64,000 bases of DNA from Daejeonella sp. H1SJ63 (GCF_029360775.1 NZ_JARKMZ010000035.1:55437-119436), one strand, 5' to 3'; shown: positions 1 through 8,865, counted from the first letter of the stretch. Numbers and translations are program-made. The notes: a model not told the origin generated them from the letters alone.

Positions 1-763
1 CAATGGCATTTTGTCCGGTTGAGGCATCAAGTACCAAAAGGATCTCATGCGGTGCACCCGGAACCACTTTATTCATTACCTGCTTGATCTTGGTCAGTTC
101 GTTCATCAGGGCAATCTTATTATGTAAACGACCGGCGGTATCAATAATGGCAACATCTTCACCATTAGCTACAGCAGATTGCAGCGTGTCGAATGCCACA
201 GATGCAGGATCTGAGCCCATTGGCTGTGCAACAACACGAACATTCACACGTTCTGCCCAGAGTTTCAGCTGATCAACTGCCGCAGCACGGAATGTATCTG
301 CAGCTCCTAAAACTACTTTATTGCCTGCCTGCTTAAGTTTATGGGCAAGTTTTCCTATGGTGGTAGTTTTTCCTACTCCATTAACGCCAACCACCATAAT
401 TACGTAGGGCTTATGGTTACCATATTCGAAATTTCTGAAATCATTGCTGTTATTTTCAGACAGCAGGCTCTGAATTTCTGAACGAAGAAGCTCATTCAGT
501 TCGGATGTATTGATGTATTTGTCTCTGGCAACACGTGCCTGAATTCTGTCTATAATCTTCAGGGTAGTCTGTACGCCAACATCCGAATTAACCAGAATCT
601 CTTCCAGATTATCAAGCACATCATCATCAACGGTAGATTTGCCTACCACGGCTTTGGTAATTCTCGAAAATAAGCCTTCCTTGGTCTTCTCTAAACTCTT
701 ATCCAGTTCAGCCTGTTCCTGTATATCGCTTTCTTTCTTTTTAAAAAAGTCAAATAATCCCAT
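1..763 (-). CDS. ftsY: Signal recognition particle receptor FtsY (partial)
   Basis: SRP-receptor GTPase that docks ribosome-SRP complexes at the inner membrane for co-translational insertion. The minus-strand frame starts at the ATG complementary to 761-763 and runs off the left window edge, so about 254 residues are visible and the C-terminus is missing. The protein begins MGLFDFFKKKES and has the short charged N-domain of Bacteroidota FtsY. It then shows G1 (GVNGVGKTT), the DTFRAAA motif, G3 (DTAGR) and the start of the conserved segment VLDASTGQNA. It lies downstream of the DUF4295-rpmG-rpmB cluster, the usual Bacteroidota order, but a terminator-like hairpin at 844-876 separates them. Identification is firm. 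Confidence 0.95.
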   Translation of the reverse strand, partial: MGLFDFFKKKESDIQEQAELDKSLEKTKEGLFSRITKAVVGKSTVDDDVLDNLEEILVNSDVGVQTTLKIIDRIQARVARDKYINTSELNELLRSEIQSLLSENNSNDFRNFEYGNHKPYVIMVVGVNGVGKTTTIGKLAHKLKQAGNKVVLGAADTFRAAAVDQLKLWAERVNVRVVAQPMGSDPASVAFDTLQSAVANGEDVAIIDTAGRLHNKIALMNELTKIKQVMNKVVPGAPHEILLVLDASTGQNAI

Positions 764-843
764 AGGTGTCAGTTTAAGATTTCCTGTTTATAAGCTTAAA
801 GTTCATAAGCAGGGTATAAGCGAAAAACAATTATTTTTATATG

Positions 844-876
844 AAAAAAGCCCCCCAACGATGTACGCGGGCGGCT
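844..876 (-). terminator. Intrinsic terminator after DUF4295 gene
   Basis: Read on the minus strand, a GC-rich stem (gggcggct at 869-876 against agcccccc at 849-856, one mismatch) is followed by a run of six T. It sits about 20 bases after the DUF4295 stop and should separate the ribosomal-protein transcript from ftsY. Confidence 0.6.
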
Positions 877-897
877 TCTTAAAATTCACTGAACTTC

Positions 898-1065
898 TTA
901 TTGAGCGTTTTTAGATGCAGCAATAGCGTCCTTTACGTGATCGTTATGAACGATGATTTCTTTGAATGAATAAGCACCGCTTTTAGGAGACTTAGTCATT
1001 GTGATAACTTTTGAGTATTCTTTACCAGCACCTGTTTTCAGGGTTGCAACTACTTTCTTTGCCAT
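898..1065 (-). CDS. DUF4295 family small basic protein
   Basis: A 55-residue basic protein starting MAKKVVATLKTGAGKEYSKV and ending ...AASKNAQ. This is the DUF4295 family, found almost only in Bacteroidota and encoded directly after rpmG. Its function is unknown, but size, charge and constant linkage to L33 and L28 genes suggest a ribosome-associated accessory protein (inference). The start ATG is complementary to 1063-1065 and lies 55 bases after the rpmG stop. It is too short for most ORF cut-offs and easily missed. Confidence 0.85.
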   Translation of the reverse strand: MAKKVVATLKTGAGKEYSKVITMTKSPKSGAYSFKEIIVHNDHVKDAIAASKNAQ

Positions 1066-1120
1066 TTCTGTGTATGTTTAGTTTATTGATCTGTGAGTAA
1101 AACCCGCTTTTCAATAAATA

Positions 1121-1303
1121 TTACTTAATTTCTTTGTGAACAGTCACCTTTCTCAGAACCGGGTTGAATTTTTTCAACTCCAAACGCTCTGTGGTGTTTT
1201 TCTTATTTTTCGTCGTTACGTAACGAGACATTCCAGCCATGCCGCTCTCTTTGTGCTCAGTACATTCTAAAATAACCTGAACTCTATTACCTTTCTTAGC
1301 CAT
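1121..1303 (-). CDS. rpmG: 50S ribosomal protein L33
   Basis: Large-subunit ribosomal protein L33, 60 residues, beginning [17 protein letters not shown] and ending with the typical basic tail ([14 protein letters not shown]). Only one cysteine is present, so this is the zinc-free (C-minus) form without the paired CxxC knuckles. It lies between rpmB and the DUF4295 gene in one minus-strand cluster, the standard Bacteroidota arrangement. Confidence 0.95.
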   Translation of the reverse strand: MAKKGNRVQVILECTEHKESGMAGMSRYVTTKNKKNTTERLELKKFNPVLRKVTVHKEIK

Positions 1304-1354
1304 TGTATTATTTTTTATGTTGCAAGTTGTACGTATTACGTTGTACGTTTTTTT

Positions 1355-1382
1355 ACGTATAACTTATAACGTATAACTTATA
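1355..1382. repeat. 14-bp tandem direct repeat at the rpmB stop
   Basis: The 14-mer acgtataacttata occurs twice in tandem (1355-1368, 1369-1382). Just before it, gttgtacgt occurs at 1326-1334 and 1340-1348. The second 14-mer contains the rpmB stop codon and final codons, so repeat sequence forms part of the coding end. Confidence 0.8.
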
Positions 1383-1611
1383 TATACCCTTTTTTAAGGA
1401 ATTTGTTAATTACGGCAGTAATGCCATTCTTACTGATGGTTTTAATGGCTGAAGAAGAAACCTTCAACGTAATCCATCTGTCTTCTTCTGGAATGTAAAA
1501 CTTTTTTACATGCAGGTTAGGATAAAATTTACGCTTGGTTTTTACGTTCGAATTTGAAACGTTGTAACCGTTCATCGCCATTTTTCCTGTTAAATCACAA
1601 ATTCTCGACAT
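1378..1611 (-). CDS. rpmB: 50S ribosomal protein L28
   Basis: Large-subunit protein L28, 77 residues. It starts MSRICDLTGKMAMNGYNVSNS, the conserved L28 N-terminus, followed by the basic KTKRKFYPNLHVKKF stretch. It is the first gene of the minus-strand cluster rpmB-rpmG-DUF4295. The last codons (GYI-stop) lie inside a 14-bp tandem repeat, so the extreme C-terminus may be strain-variable. Length matches the family (about 77-80 residues). Confidence 0.95.
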   Translation of the reverse strand: MSRICDLTGKMAMNGYNVSNSNVKTKRKFYPNLHVKKFYIPEEDRWITLKVSSSAIKTISKNGITAVINKFLKKGYI

Positions 1612-1838
1612 GACTATATGTGTATCTTTATATTAAATTCAAATCTTTAAAGAGTTTGCAAATATCAGGAGAAAAAATCAGATACGCAACACTTTGTAAA
1701 TAAATTTAGACATTCGTTTTAAAAGCTGCCCCTGAGAGTGGGATAATGTAATTTTTTTGAGTCTATATTAGGCTAAGAAGACTGAATATGATATAATTGC
1801 ACTCTAATATTATAAGTTTACTGAACAAAAATTAAAAA

Positions 1839-3746
1839 ATGGATCTCCGTATTAATTCCTTTGACGATTACAAGCGTGTTTATGACTACAGTGTAGCAGA
1901 GCCCGAAAGTTTCTGGGGCGATGTTGCCAGCACTTTTCAGTGGCAAAAGAAGTGGGATAAAGTTCTTGAATGGAACTTTACAGAACCCAATGTGAAATGG
2001 TTTAGTGGTGGTAAATTGAACATCACGGAGAACTGCCTTGACCGTCATCTTGTGAACGATGCTGATAAAACAGCAATGATCTGGGAACCAAATGATCCTG
2101 AGGAGCATTACAGAGCGTTTACTTACAAAGAACTTCATTTCAAAGTAGTTCAGTTTGCAAATGCACTGAAAAATAATGGAGCAAAGAAAGGCGACAGAAT
2201 CTGTATTTATATGCCAATGGTTCCTGAACTGGCTATTGCAGTACTTGCCTGCGCCCGTATCGGAGCAATCCACTCGGTAGTATTTGGCGGTTTTTCTGCT
2301 CAATCTATTGCCGACAGAATTAATGACGCGCAGTGTAATCTGGTTATTACTGCTGATGGTGGTTTCAGAGGGAATAAGGATATTCCATTGAAGAATATCA
2401 TAGATGATGCACTTGTACAGTGCCAGTCTGTTAAAAAGATCATCGTTTTAACCCGTACCCGTACTCCTGTTTCAATGATTAAGGGACGTGATGTATGGTG
2501 GGAAGATGAAATTAAGAAAGTAGAAACTCAGGGAAACCCGGCATGTCCTGCCGAACCGATGGATGCGGAAGATCCCTTGTTTATATTATATACATCCGGT
2601 TCAACCGGTAAGCCTAAAGGTGTGGTTCATACCTGCGGTGGTTATATGGTTTATACTGGCTATACTTTCAGAACTGTATTCCAGTACCAGCCGGGCGAAG
2701 TACATTTCTGTACTGCAGATATTGGCTGGATTACAGGTCACTCTTACATAGTTTATGGTCCCCTATCTCAGGGTGCAACAACTTTGATGTTTGAAGGCGT
2801 TCCAACCTGGCCGGATGCAGGCCGTTTCTGGGAAATTGTAGATAAGTATAAAGTAAATATTCTCTATACTGCTCCAACTGCTATCCGTTCGTTAATGAGC
2901 TTTGGTGATGAACCCCTGAAAGGTAAAGATCTTAGTTCACTGAAAAAGCTGGGTTCTGTTGGCGAGCCGATCAATGAAGAAGCATGGCACTGGTACAATG
3001 AGAAAATAGGTAAAGGGAAATGCCCGATTGTGGATACCTGGTGGCAAACCGAGAACAGTGGCATTCTGATCTCTCCAATTGCAGGTGTTACACCTACCAA
3101 ACCCGGGTACGCTACCTTACCTCTTCCCGGTGTTCAGCCTTGCCTTGTAGATGAAGCAGGAAATGAATTAACCGGCAATGATGTGAGCGGAAACCTGTGT
3201 ATTAAATTTCCATGGCCGGGGATCATTCGGACTACTTACGGGGATCATGAGCGTTGCCGCCTGACTTATTTCTCTACCTATAAAAATATGTACTTCACCG
3301 GCGACGGTTGTTTGAGAGATGAGGATGGATACTATAGAATCACCGGCAGGGTTGATGATGTGATCAATGTTTCTGGTCACCGTATCGGTACTGCAGAGGT
3401 TGAAAATGCAATCAATATGCATGCTGACGTAGTTGAAAGTGCTGTTGTGGGTTATCCTCATGATATTAAGGGACAGGGAATCTACGCTTATGTGATTCTT
3501 GGCTCATCTACACATGATCATGACCTGACCAGAAAAGATATCCTTCAGACTGTAGCTCGTATTATTGGTGCTATTGCTAAACCTGATAAGATCCAGTTTG
3601 TTAGCGGACTTCCAAAAACAAGATCAGGTAAGATTATGAGAAGGATTCTGAGGAAAATAGCTGAAGGTGAAACTTCAAGCCTTGGAGATACTTCTACACT
3701 TCTTGATCCTGCAGTTGTTGAAGAGATCAAAAATGGTGCATTATAA
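1839..3746 (+). CDS. acs: Acetyl-coenzyme A synthetase
   Basis: AMP-forming acetate-CoA ligase: acetate + ATP + CoA to acetyl-CoA + AMP + PPi, cytoplasmic, for acetate assimilation. The 635-residue length fits the family. The adenylation motif YTSGSTGKPKG is at 251-261, WWQTENSG follows further on, and the C-terminal domain holds the catalytic, normally acetylation-regulated lysine in RSGKIMRR (Lys598). The C-terminal GDTSTLLDPAVVEEI is typical of AcsA. The gene is monocistronic by context: divergent from rpmB and followed by a strong terminator at 3771-3800. No sirtuin or acetyltransferase partner is visible nearby. Confidence 0.96.
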   Translation: MDLRINSFDDYKRVYDYSVAEPESFWGDVASTFQWQKKWDKVLEWNFTEPNVKWFSGGKLNITENCLDRHLVNDADKTAMIWEPNDPEEHYRAFTYKELHFKVVQFANALKNNGAKKGDRICIYMPMVPELAIAVLACARIGAIHSVVFGGFSAQSIADRINDAQCNLVITADGGFRGNKDIPLKNIIDDALVQCQSVKKIIVLTRTRTPVSMIKGRDVWWEDEIKKVETQGNPACPAEPMDAEDPLFILYTSGSTGKPKGVVHTCGGYMVYTGYTFRTVFQYQPGEVHFCTADIGWITGHSYIVYGPLSQGATTLMFEGVPTWPDAGRFWEIVDKYKVNILYTAPTAIRSLMSFGDEPLKGKDLSSLKKLGSVGEPINEEAWHWYNEKIGKGKCPIVDTWWQTENSGILISPIAGVTPTKPGYATLPLPGVQPCLVDEAGNELTGNDVSGNLCIKFPWPGIIRTTYGDHERCRLTYFSTYKNMYFTGDGCLRDEDGYYRITGRVDDVINVSGHRIGTAEVENAINMHADVVESAVVGYPHDIKGQGIYAYVILGSSTHDHDLTRKDILQTVARIIGAIAKPDKIQFVSGLPKTRSGKIMRRILRKIAEGETSSLGDTSTLLDPAVVEEIKNGAL

Positions 3747-3770
3747 TTTGTACTGAATTAAATATAGAGG

Positions 3771-3800
3771 AAGCCCTGCAGATTTCTGCAGGGTTTTTTT
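3771..3800 (+). terminator. Intrinsic terminator after acs
   Basis: The stem ccctgcaga (3774-3782) pairs with tctgcaggg (3785-3793), followed by seven T. A second copy of the right arm (tctgcagggctt, 3808-3819, followed by tttt) can also pair with 3771-3782, giving two mutually exclusive hairpins. Confidence 0.85.
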
Positions 3801-3912
3801 ATGTAATTCTGCAGGGCTTTTCTTGCCAAAAAATTAGTGAGTTTTAGTTCTGGCCATTAAAGGATATACACAAGTTCTGCGCAGAACTCAAAGATTTCGT
3901 AATTTCGTTGCA

Positions 3913-4680
3913 ATGAAAAATGCAAAACCAACCATACTGGTCGTTAATGACGACGGAATTACCGCTCCGGGGATAAAAGTTCTGATCGAAGTGATGCAAA
4001 GTATTGGAAATGTTGTTGTTGTAGCACCTGATGGTCCGCAATCGGGTACAGGGCATGCCATAACAATTGCAAAACCTTTACGTCTCGACAGAGTGCAGCT
4101 TTATGAAGGTGTAGAAATGTATAAATGTTCGGGTACTCCGGTAGATTGTGTAAAGCTGGCAGTCAACAAAGTCTTTAAAGGCAAAAAACCTGATCTCTGT
4201 GTTTCCGGAATCAATCATGGACTGAATAATTCAATTAATGTTCTTTATTCCGGAACCATGTCGGCAGCTGTTGAGGGAGCAATTGAAAGTATTCCATCTA
4301 TAGGATTTTCGCTCGATGATTTTTCTCAGGAGGCCGATTTTAGCTATTGCAGGGAATTGATTCTGAAGATCACTAACCAGGTTTTAAAAAATGGCCTGCC
4401 TCAGGGTACTCTGTTAAACGTGAACTTCCCGAGAGGGGCAGGTATTAAGGGAATCAAGATCTGCCGGCAGGCCAATGCGAAATGGGCGGAAGAGTTTGAC
4501 GAGCGTACTGATCCGAACCGCCGCAGCTATTACTGGCTTACAGGAGTGTTCCAGAATAATGATCATGGCGAAGATACAGACGTTTGGGCGTTGGATAATG
4601 GTTATGCATCAGTGGTGCCGGTACAATTTGACCTGACTGCACATCATGCTATTCCTTTACTGAATACCTGGGATTTTTAA
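3913..4680 (+). CDS. surE: 5'/3'-nucleotidase SurE
   Basis: Metal-dependent nucleoside monophosphate phosphatase (SurE family), 255 residues. The N-terminal ILVVNDDGITAPG carries the metal-binding Asp pair (Asp13, Asp14). The loop SGTGHAIT, the CSGTPVDCVK segment and SGINHGLN are all family signatures. It is followed after 21 bases by lpxB on the same strand, so the two are probably cotranscribed, a frequent pairing in Bacteroidota. The ATG at 3913 is preceded only by the acs terminator region, so its promoter should lie at 3820-3912. Confidence 0.95.
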   Translation: MKNAKPTILVVNDDGITAPGIKVLIEVMQSIGNVVVVAPDGPQSGTGHAITIAKPLRLDRVQLYEGVEMYKCSGTPVDCVKLAVNKVFKGKKPDLCVSGINHGLNNSINVLYSGTMSAAVEGAIESIPSIGFSLDDFSQEADFSYCRELILKITNQVLKNGLPQGTLLNVNFPRGAGIKGIKICRQANAKWAEEFDERTDPNRRSYYWLTGVFQNNDHGEDTDVWALDNGYASVVPVQFDLTAHHAIPLLNTWDF

Positions 4681-4701
4681 TCATTTATCAGACTGAAATC
4701 A

Positions 4702-5823
4702 ATGAAGTACTATTTAATTGCCGGGGAAGCATCGGGTGATCTGCATGGGTCTAATCTGATGAAGGCGCTCAGACAAAGAGATGCAGAAGCGGAATTCAGG
4801 TATTTCGGAGGTGATCTGATGAAGGCTGAAGGAGGACATCTTGAAAAGCATTATGCAGAAATGGCCTTTATGGGATTTATTGAAGTGATTGCTAATCTCA
4901 GCACCGTACTCAGAAATATTAAAGCAGCAAAGCAGGACGTTTTGAAGTTTAATCCTGACGTGCTGATCCTGATCGATTTTCCCGGTTTTAATATGAAGAT
5001 TGCTGAGTATGCCAAAGAGCAGGGGATCCGGGTATTTTATTATATCTCTCCCAAGGTCTGGGCATGGAATCAGAAACGTGTATTGAAGATCAAAAAGTTT
5101 GTCGACCGGATGTTTTGTATTCTCCCTTTTGAGGTCGATTTTTATAAATCATGGGGTATGGAGGTCGATTATGTCGGTAATCCTATCCTGGATGCGATAG
5201 CCCAGAATACGCCTGATGATCAGTTCAGGCAAAGGCATGGTTTGGATCAAAGACCGATCATTGCATTACTTCCCGGCAGCAGAAGGCAGGAGCTGGATCG
5301 TGTACTTCCGGAAATGATAGATTCAACTTCCCGTTTTAAGGATTGCCAGTTTGTAATTGCGGGTGCCCCTTCATTTTCTCCTGCCGATTACAGGAAATAT
5401 ATCGGAGAAATCGGGATCCCTGTTGTTTTTGATGAAACCTATAATTTATTGCTTCATGCCGCCGCCGCAGTAGTAACATCCGGAACAGCCACTCTGGAAA
5501 CAGCACTATTAAAAACACCGCAGGTAGTAGTATACAAAGGAAATGCTATTTCCATAGGAATTGCCCGATTATTGGTCAGTATTAAATTTATTTCTCTGGT
5601 TAATCTGGTTATGGATTCAGGTATAGTAAAAGAACTTATTCAGGAAGATTGTTCAGGCAGAAAGATTGGGGATGAACTTGATCTGATCCTGAATGATCCG
5701 CCTTACCGCAGTCAGATGCTTCATAATTATGAATTGCTTGCACAGCGAATGGGAGAGGCAGGAGCCTCAGGACGGGCGGCTGAATTGATGTTTTCCTATC
5801 TGAAGAATAAGAACCAGGCTTGA
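4702..5823 (+). CDS. lpxB: Lipid-A-disaccharide synthase
   Basis: Glycosyltransferase (GT19) joining UDP-2,3-diacylglucosamine and lipid X into the lipid A disaccharide, peripheral on the inner membrane. The protein has 373 residues. The N-terminus MKYYLIAGEASGDLHGSNL is diagnostic, followed by FGGDLM, the YYISPKVWAWNQKRV motif and LLPGSRRQEL in the nucleotide-binding half. It confirms a Gram-negative envelope. It lies 21 bases after surE. Downstream there is no clear hairpin before the remnant ORF at 6019. Confidence 0.96.
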   Translation: MKYYLIAGEASGDLHGSNLMKALRQRDAEAEFRYFGGDLMKAEGGHLEKHYAEMAFMGFIEVIANLSTVLRNIKAAKQDVLKFNPDVLILIDFPGFNMKIAEYAKEQGIRVFYYISPKVWAWNQKRVLKIKKFVDRMFCILPFEVDFYKSWGMEVDYVGNPILDAIAQNTPDDQFRQRHGLDQRPIIALLPGSRRQELDRVLPEMIDSTSRFKDCQFVIAGAPSFSPADYRKYIGEIGIPVVFDETYNLLLHAAAAVVTSGTATLETALLKTPQVVVYKGNAISIGIARLLVSIKFISLVNLVMDSGIVKELIQEDCSGRKIGDELDLILNDPPYRSQMLHNYELLAQRMGEAGASGRAAELMFSYLKNKNQA

Positions 5824-6018
5824 TACTCTTCATATTAGTAATTACCAAACCCCCATTTGTTCTGATTTGCGTTCTTGCCGGATTGTGCTAAAAAGCTGTG
5901 CTGCAGTTTTGTGTTTTTCTTCCTGAATAAATTCATAGAATAAAATCGTAAATTAAATTGTTCTTTCAGGTGTTGATTTATAGCGCTTTACGATTTTTCG
6001 AGACTGTTTTCTCATTCT

Positions 6019-6309
6019 ATGATACGAAGGCTTCTCATATGGTTAATATTGATCAGCCCTTTGACCGGACTGGCTCAGGTTGTAACCGAGTGTCCGCAGA
6101 ATATTGGCTTTGAGCTGGCCTCATTAAACAATTGGGAATGTTATATAGGCGAAATATCGGGTACTGGTGAGCGTTTTCCTAACGGCAACCGACCTGCTGC
6201 AATCTCATTAATACAATCGGGTACAGTTCCGGGGCAGCATACCCTGATTCGTCGTTCTACCGGAGAAGAGTACTCAAATGCCGGCAGGAGTTTATTACTG
6301 GGTATTTGA
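6019..6309 (+). pseudogene. Truncated N-terminus of a large surface/gliding-type protein
   Basis: A 96-residue frame with a clear signal peptide (about 1-19, ending LTGLAQ) followed by CPQNIGFE, a NNWECYIG segment and a GQHTLI segment. This is the opening of very large secreted Bacteroidota adhesins (gliding-motility/T9SS-associated, often PKD-rich), which normally run for hundreds to thousands of residues. Here the frame stops at 6307-6309 and no continuation exists in any frame before the terminator at 6371. I therefore call it a 5' remnant left by deletion. A functional short secreted protein is possible but less likely. Confidence 0.6.
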
Positions 6310-6370
6310 GGGGGTAAAAAATTTGAAACAATATACCCGGTCGGGATATATTACATTAATCAGGTAAAAA

Positions 6371-6420
6371 AAGCCCTGATCCATTTCCTGATTTGATACA
6401 GGCCGGGATCAGGGCTTTTT
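6371..6420. terminator. Bidirectional terminator
   Basis: A perfect 12-bp stem (aagccctgatcc at 6371-6382 and its complement at 6406-6417) with A-rich left and T-rich right flanks. It can stop transcription from the remnant on plus and from the DUF2911 gene on minus. Confidence 0.85.
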
Positions 6421-6435
6421 ATGATTATACTAAAT

Positions 6436-6936
6436 TTATTTCACGTTGAAATTAACCTGATGATCACCCCAGATTAATGATACCACGCCGGTTTTAGCGA
6501 TTTTGAATGTCATACGCTCAGTGAAACTTGCAGATTTGACAGGCTTAACAACTGCACGAAGTGCATCTTTTTCCTGATCATAAACAGTACCCGACTGATC
6601 CCATGATTTATTGATGATAATTGTCCATTCTTTTTCTCCGGGAATAGTATAAAGACTGTATTTGCCCGCAGGAAGTGGTTTTCCTTCCACTTTTACTGCT
6701 TTACTGATCTCGAAAACGGTTGCTTCATTAGCACCTGTACGCCATACTTTTCCGTAAGTAGCAATTTCTTTTCCGATAGTACGTCCTTTTACTGCCGGCT
6801 GACTGTAATCAATACTGATTTTTACTCCCGTAGCAGTGGTTTCAGAAACTTTTGCAGGTGGGCTGGGTCTTTGTGCGCATGCTGTAAATCCGCTGAAAAG
6901 GCCTGTAATCATTAATAAAGTAAATAATTTTTTCAT
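6436..6936 (-). CDS. DUF2911 lipoprotein
   Basis: A 166-residue secreted protein of the DUF2911 family, common in Bacteroidota; biochemical role unknown. I chose the ATG complementary to 6934-6936 because it gives a proper lipoprotein signal (MKKLFTLLMITGLFSG, then lipobox FTAC). An upstream in-frame Met would add 19 residues that spoil the signal. Conserved segments include the VKISIDYSQPAVKGRTIG region, the WRTGANEATVFE motif, the PAGKYSLYTIPGE motif and the C-terminal WGDHQVNFNV strand. A -7-like box (tatatttg) lies at 6956-6963 on the minus strand. Confidence 0.85.
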   Translation of the reverse strand: MKKLFTLLMITGLFSGFTACAQRPSPPAKVSETTATGVKISIDYSQPAVKGRTIGKEIATYGKVWRTGANEATVFEISKAVKVEGKPLPAGKYSLYTIPGEKEWTIIINKSWDQSGTVYDQEKDALRAVVKPVKSASFTERMTFKIAKTGVVSLIWGDHQVNFNVK

Positions 6937-7064
6937 GTTTAGTTTTTGGTTTTCACAAATATATATAAGGCAAATAATATTAATGAAATTCATCGAGATT
7001 ATTACAAGGAAGAAAATTTTTAATTCATAATTCCCCCAAATTTTTAAATGTAAAACTTCCCGGG

Positions 7065-8408
7065 TTAAATTTTTGGTACCTGCCAGCCATTATAATAACG
7101 TGCTTTTGTCAATTGATTGGCTTCAGCATCGGTAAATTCATTTTTTTCGGCATTCCAGTATATTTTTTTACCCGTTTTATAAGCAATATTTCCCATTTGC
7201 GCATTGATTGCTGCGATACTTCCTGTTTGAATCCCGCATTTTAAGCGTGAAGGGTCATTATTCGTAATGGCATCTATAAAATTAATGGCATGAGCTTCAT
7301 GGGCATTTCTTTCAGGTTTTCGATGGGTAACTTCTTCTATCTTATTGATGCGCTGGCCATCCTTGTTTTCGGTTTCCGGAATTACTTTCCATCCGCCCCT
7401 GTTAACTACCAGACTTGCATTGTTCCCAATGAATGCAATGCCTTCGGTTGAGCCGTAGTTGCCGCCATCTATGCCTGTAGCATGCTCCCAAAGCATATTA
7501 AAACCATCATATTCGTATACGGTTTGAAGAGTGTCGGGGGTTTCTGAAGCATCGTCAGGGTATGCAAATTTTCCGCCTGAGGCCATTACCGATTTCGGTG
7601 CTTGCACACCCATGGCAAATAATGCAATATCAATTTCATGTACGCCCCAGTCGGTCATTAAACCGCCGGCATAGTCCCAGAACCATCTGAAGTTAAAGTG
7701 AAAGCGATTCTGATTAAAGTCGCGTTTGGGCGCCGGACCTAACCACATCGCATAATCTACCCCTGCCGGAACCGGACTGTTTGCCAATTTGGGTACCGGC
7801 TTCATCCAGCCCTGATAGGCCCAGCATTTTACCAGTCTGATTTGACCTAATTTTCCTGATTTCACATAGTCAATGGCTTCGGCATACTGAGATCCTGAAC
7901 GCTGCCATTGTCCCACCTGTACAATTTTCCCGTATCGCTGTTGTGCTTTCACCATAATCTGACATTCTTCAATGGTATTGGCTATAGGTTTCTCAACATA
8001 AACATGCTTGCCGGCTGAAACTGCATCAACCATATTGAGGCAGTGCCAGTGATCCGGAGTACCAATGATTACTACGTCAATGTCAGGGTCTTCCAGTAAT
8101 TTGCGGTAATCCCCGTATTGTTTTGGCCGCTTTCCGCGAAGCTTAAATACGTCTTCCGTACGCTGGTTAAGTACGTTTTGATCAACATCTGCCAGAGCAA
8201 CACAATTTACCTGGGGAAGTTTCAGGTGTGCATTCATGTTAGACCAGCCCATGCCTTTGCAACCAATAAGTCCGAAATTGATCTGGTCAGATGCCTTTAC
8301 ACTGCGGGTAAAAGCACTGAAATCTGAAGCGCTCAAAATTTGCGGCATACTCATCCCTGCGCCCAGTACCATGGTGTTTTGAATAAATTTTCTTCTGGAA
8401 TTGTGCAT
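7065..8408 (-). CDS. Gfo/Idh/MocA family oxidoreductase (Tat signal)
   Basis: NAD(P)-dependent oxidoreductase of the Gfo/Idh/MocA family, 447 residues, probably acting on a sugar or cyclitol; the substrate cannot be read from the sequence. The N-terminus MHNSRRKFIQNTM is a twin-arginine signal, so export in folded form is expected. A Rossmann fold starts at INFGLIGC (about 43-50) and the signature EKP is at 139-141. The C-terminal half has the WFWDYAGGLMTDWGVHEID segment typical of the Bacteroidota/Planctomycetes exported subfamily. It stands alone. A 20-bp perfect inverted repeat at 8440-8459, about 30 bases upstream of the start codon, is a likely operator. Confidence 0.9.
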   Translation of the reverse strand: MHNSRRKFIQNTMVLGAGMSMPQILSASDFSAFTRSVKASDQINFGLIGCKGMGWSNMNAHLKLPQVNCVALADVDQNVLNQRTEDVFKLRGKRPKQYGDYRKLLEDPDIDVVIIGTPDHWHCLNMVDAVSAGKHVYVEKPIANTIEECQIMVKAQQRYGKIVQVGQWQRSGSQYAEAIDYVKSGKLGQIRLVKCWAYQGWMKPVPKLANSPVPAGVDYAMWLGPAPKRDFNQNRFHFNFRWFWDYAGGLMTDWGVHEIDIALFAMGVQAPKSVMASGGKFAYPDDASETPDTLQTVYEYDGFNMLWEHATGIDGGNYGSTEGIAFIGNNASLVVNRGGWKVIPETENKDGQRINKIEEVTHRKPERNAHEAHAINFIDAITNNDPSRLKCGIQTGSIAAINAQMGNIAYKTGKKIYWNAEKNEFTDAEANQLTKARYYNGWQVPKI

Positions 8409-8439
8409 AATTGCTGTTTTTAATCAATTAAGGAGCTTG

Positions 8440-8459
8440 TTTTGAACGATTGTTCAAAA
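8440..8459. promoter_or_regulatory. Palindromic operator upstream of the oxidoreductase gene
   Basis: Perfect inverted repeat ttttgaac-gatt-gttcaaaa ending 31 bases before the start codon of the Gfo/Idh/MocA gene. Size and symmetry suit a dimeric TetR- or LacI-type repressor; no regulator gene is adjacent. Confidence 0.5.
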
Positions 8460-8865
8460 TGTCCGATAATTAAATCTAAAAAAAAGCGATAAGAAATATA
8501 CTGATTGTGAATAAATTATGAACTCAGGAAATTTTAATTTTGTATTTCAGGCGCGTCTTGCACGCTTCTAATGATCAAATGGATACACATTGCCCAGCTG
8601 CCTGCTGCGGTCGGCAGTGATAAATGCCAGGTAACCTGATAGGGACTATCCGGCGGATTTACCTGTACAAATGTTTCGCCGGAGCTTTTTTCATTGCCGT
8701 AGACCCCTCCCTTTAAATTGCAAGCCAATACCATTCCCTTCCTCACTGTTTCTTATTTATTTAACCAGAGTCATAAGATTTCTGATCATTTGATAATCCT
8801 TAGTCACGCTTCGCTTAAGACTAAGGACAGCAGGTTAACTGATTGGAAAAGTATAATTAACAAAA
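8460..8865. other. Intergenic stretch without a supported gene
   Basis: This stretch lies between the oxidoreductase promoter and the tRNA terminator. It contains a GC-richer patch (about 8550-8745) with a 70-codon minus-strand frame that I could not assign to any family and do not call as a gene. No hairpin, repeat or RNA gene was recognised. Confidence 0.5.

Noticed and set aside
1818..2303. 161-codon frame antisense to acs
   Set aside because: It lies wholly opposite a firmly identified gene and looks like a codon-bias shadow with no domain.
8534..8746. 70-codon minus-strand frame in a GC-richer patch
   Set aside because: No recognised family, signal or ribosome site; it could be chance in a patch of unusual composition, so it is not listed as a gene.
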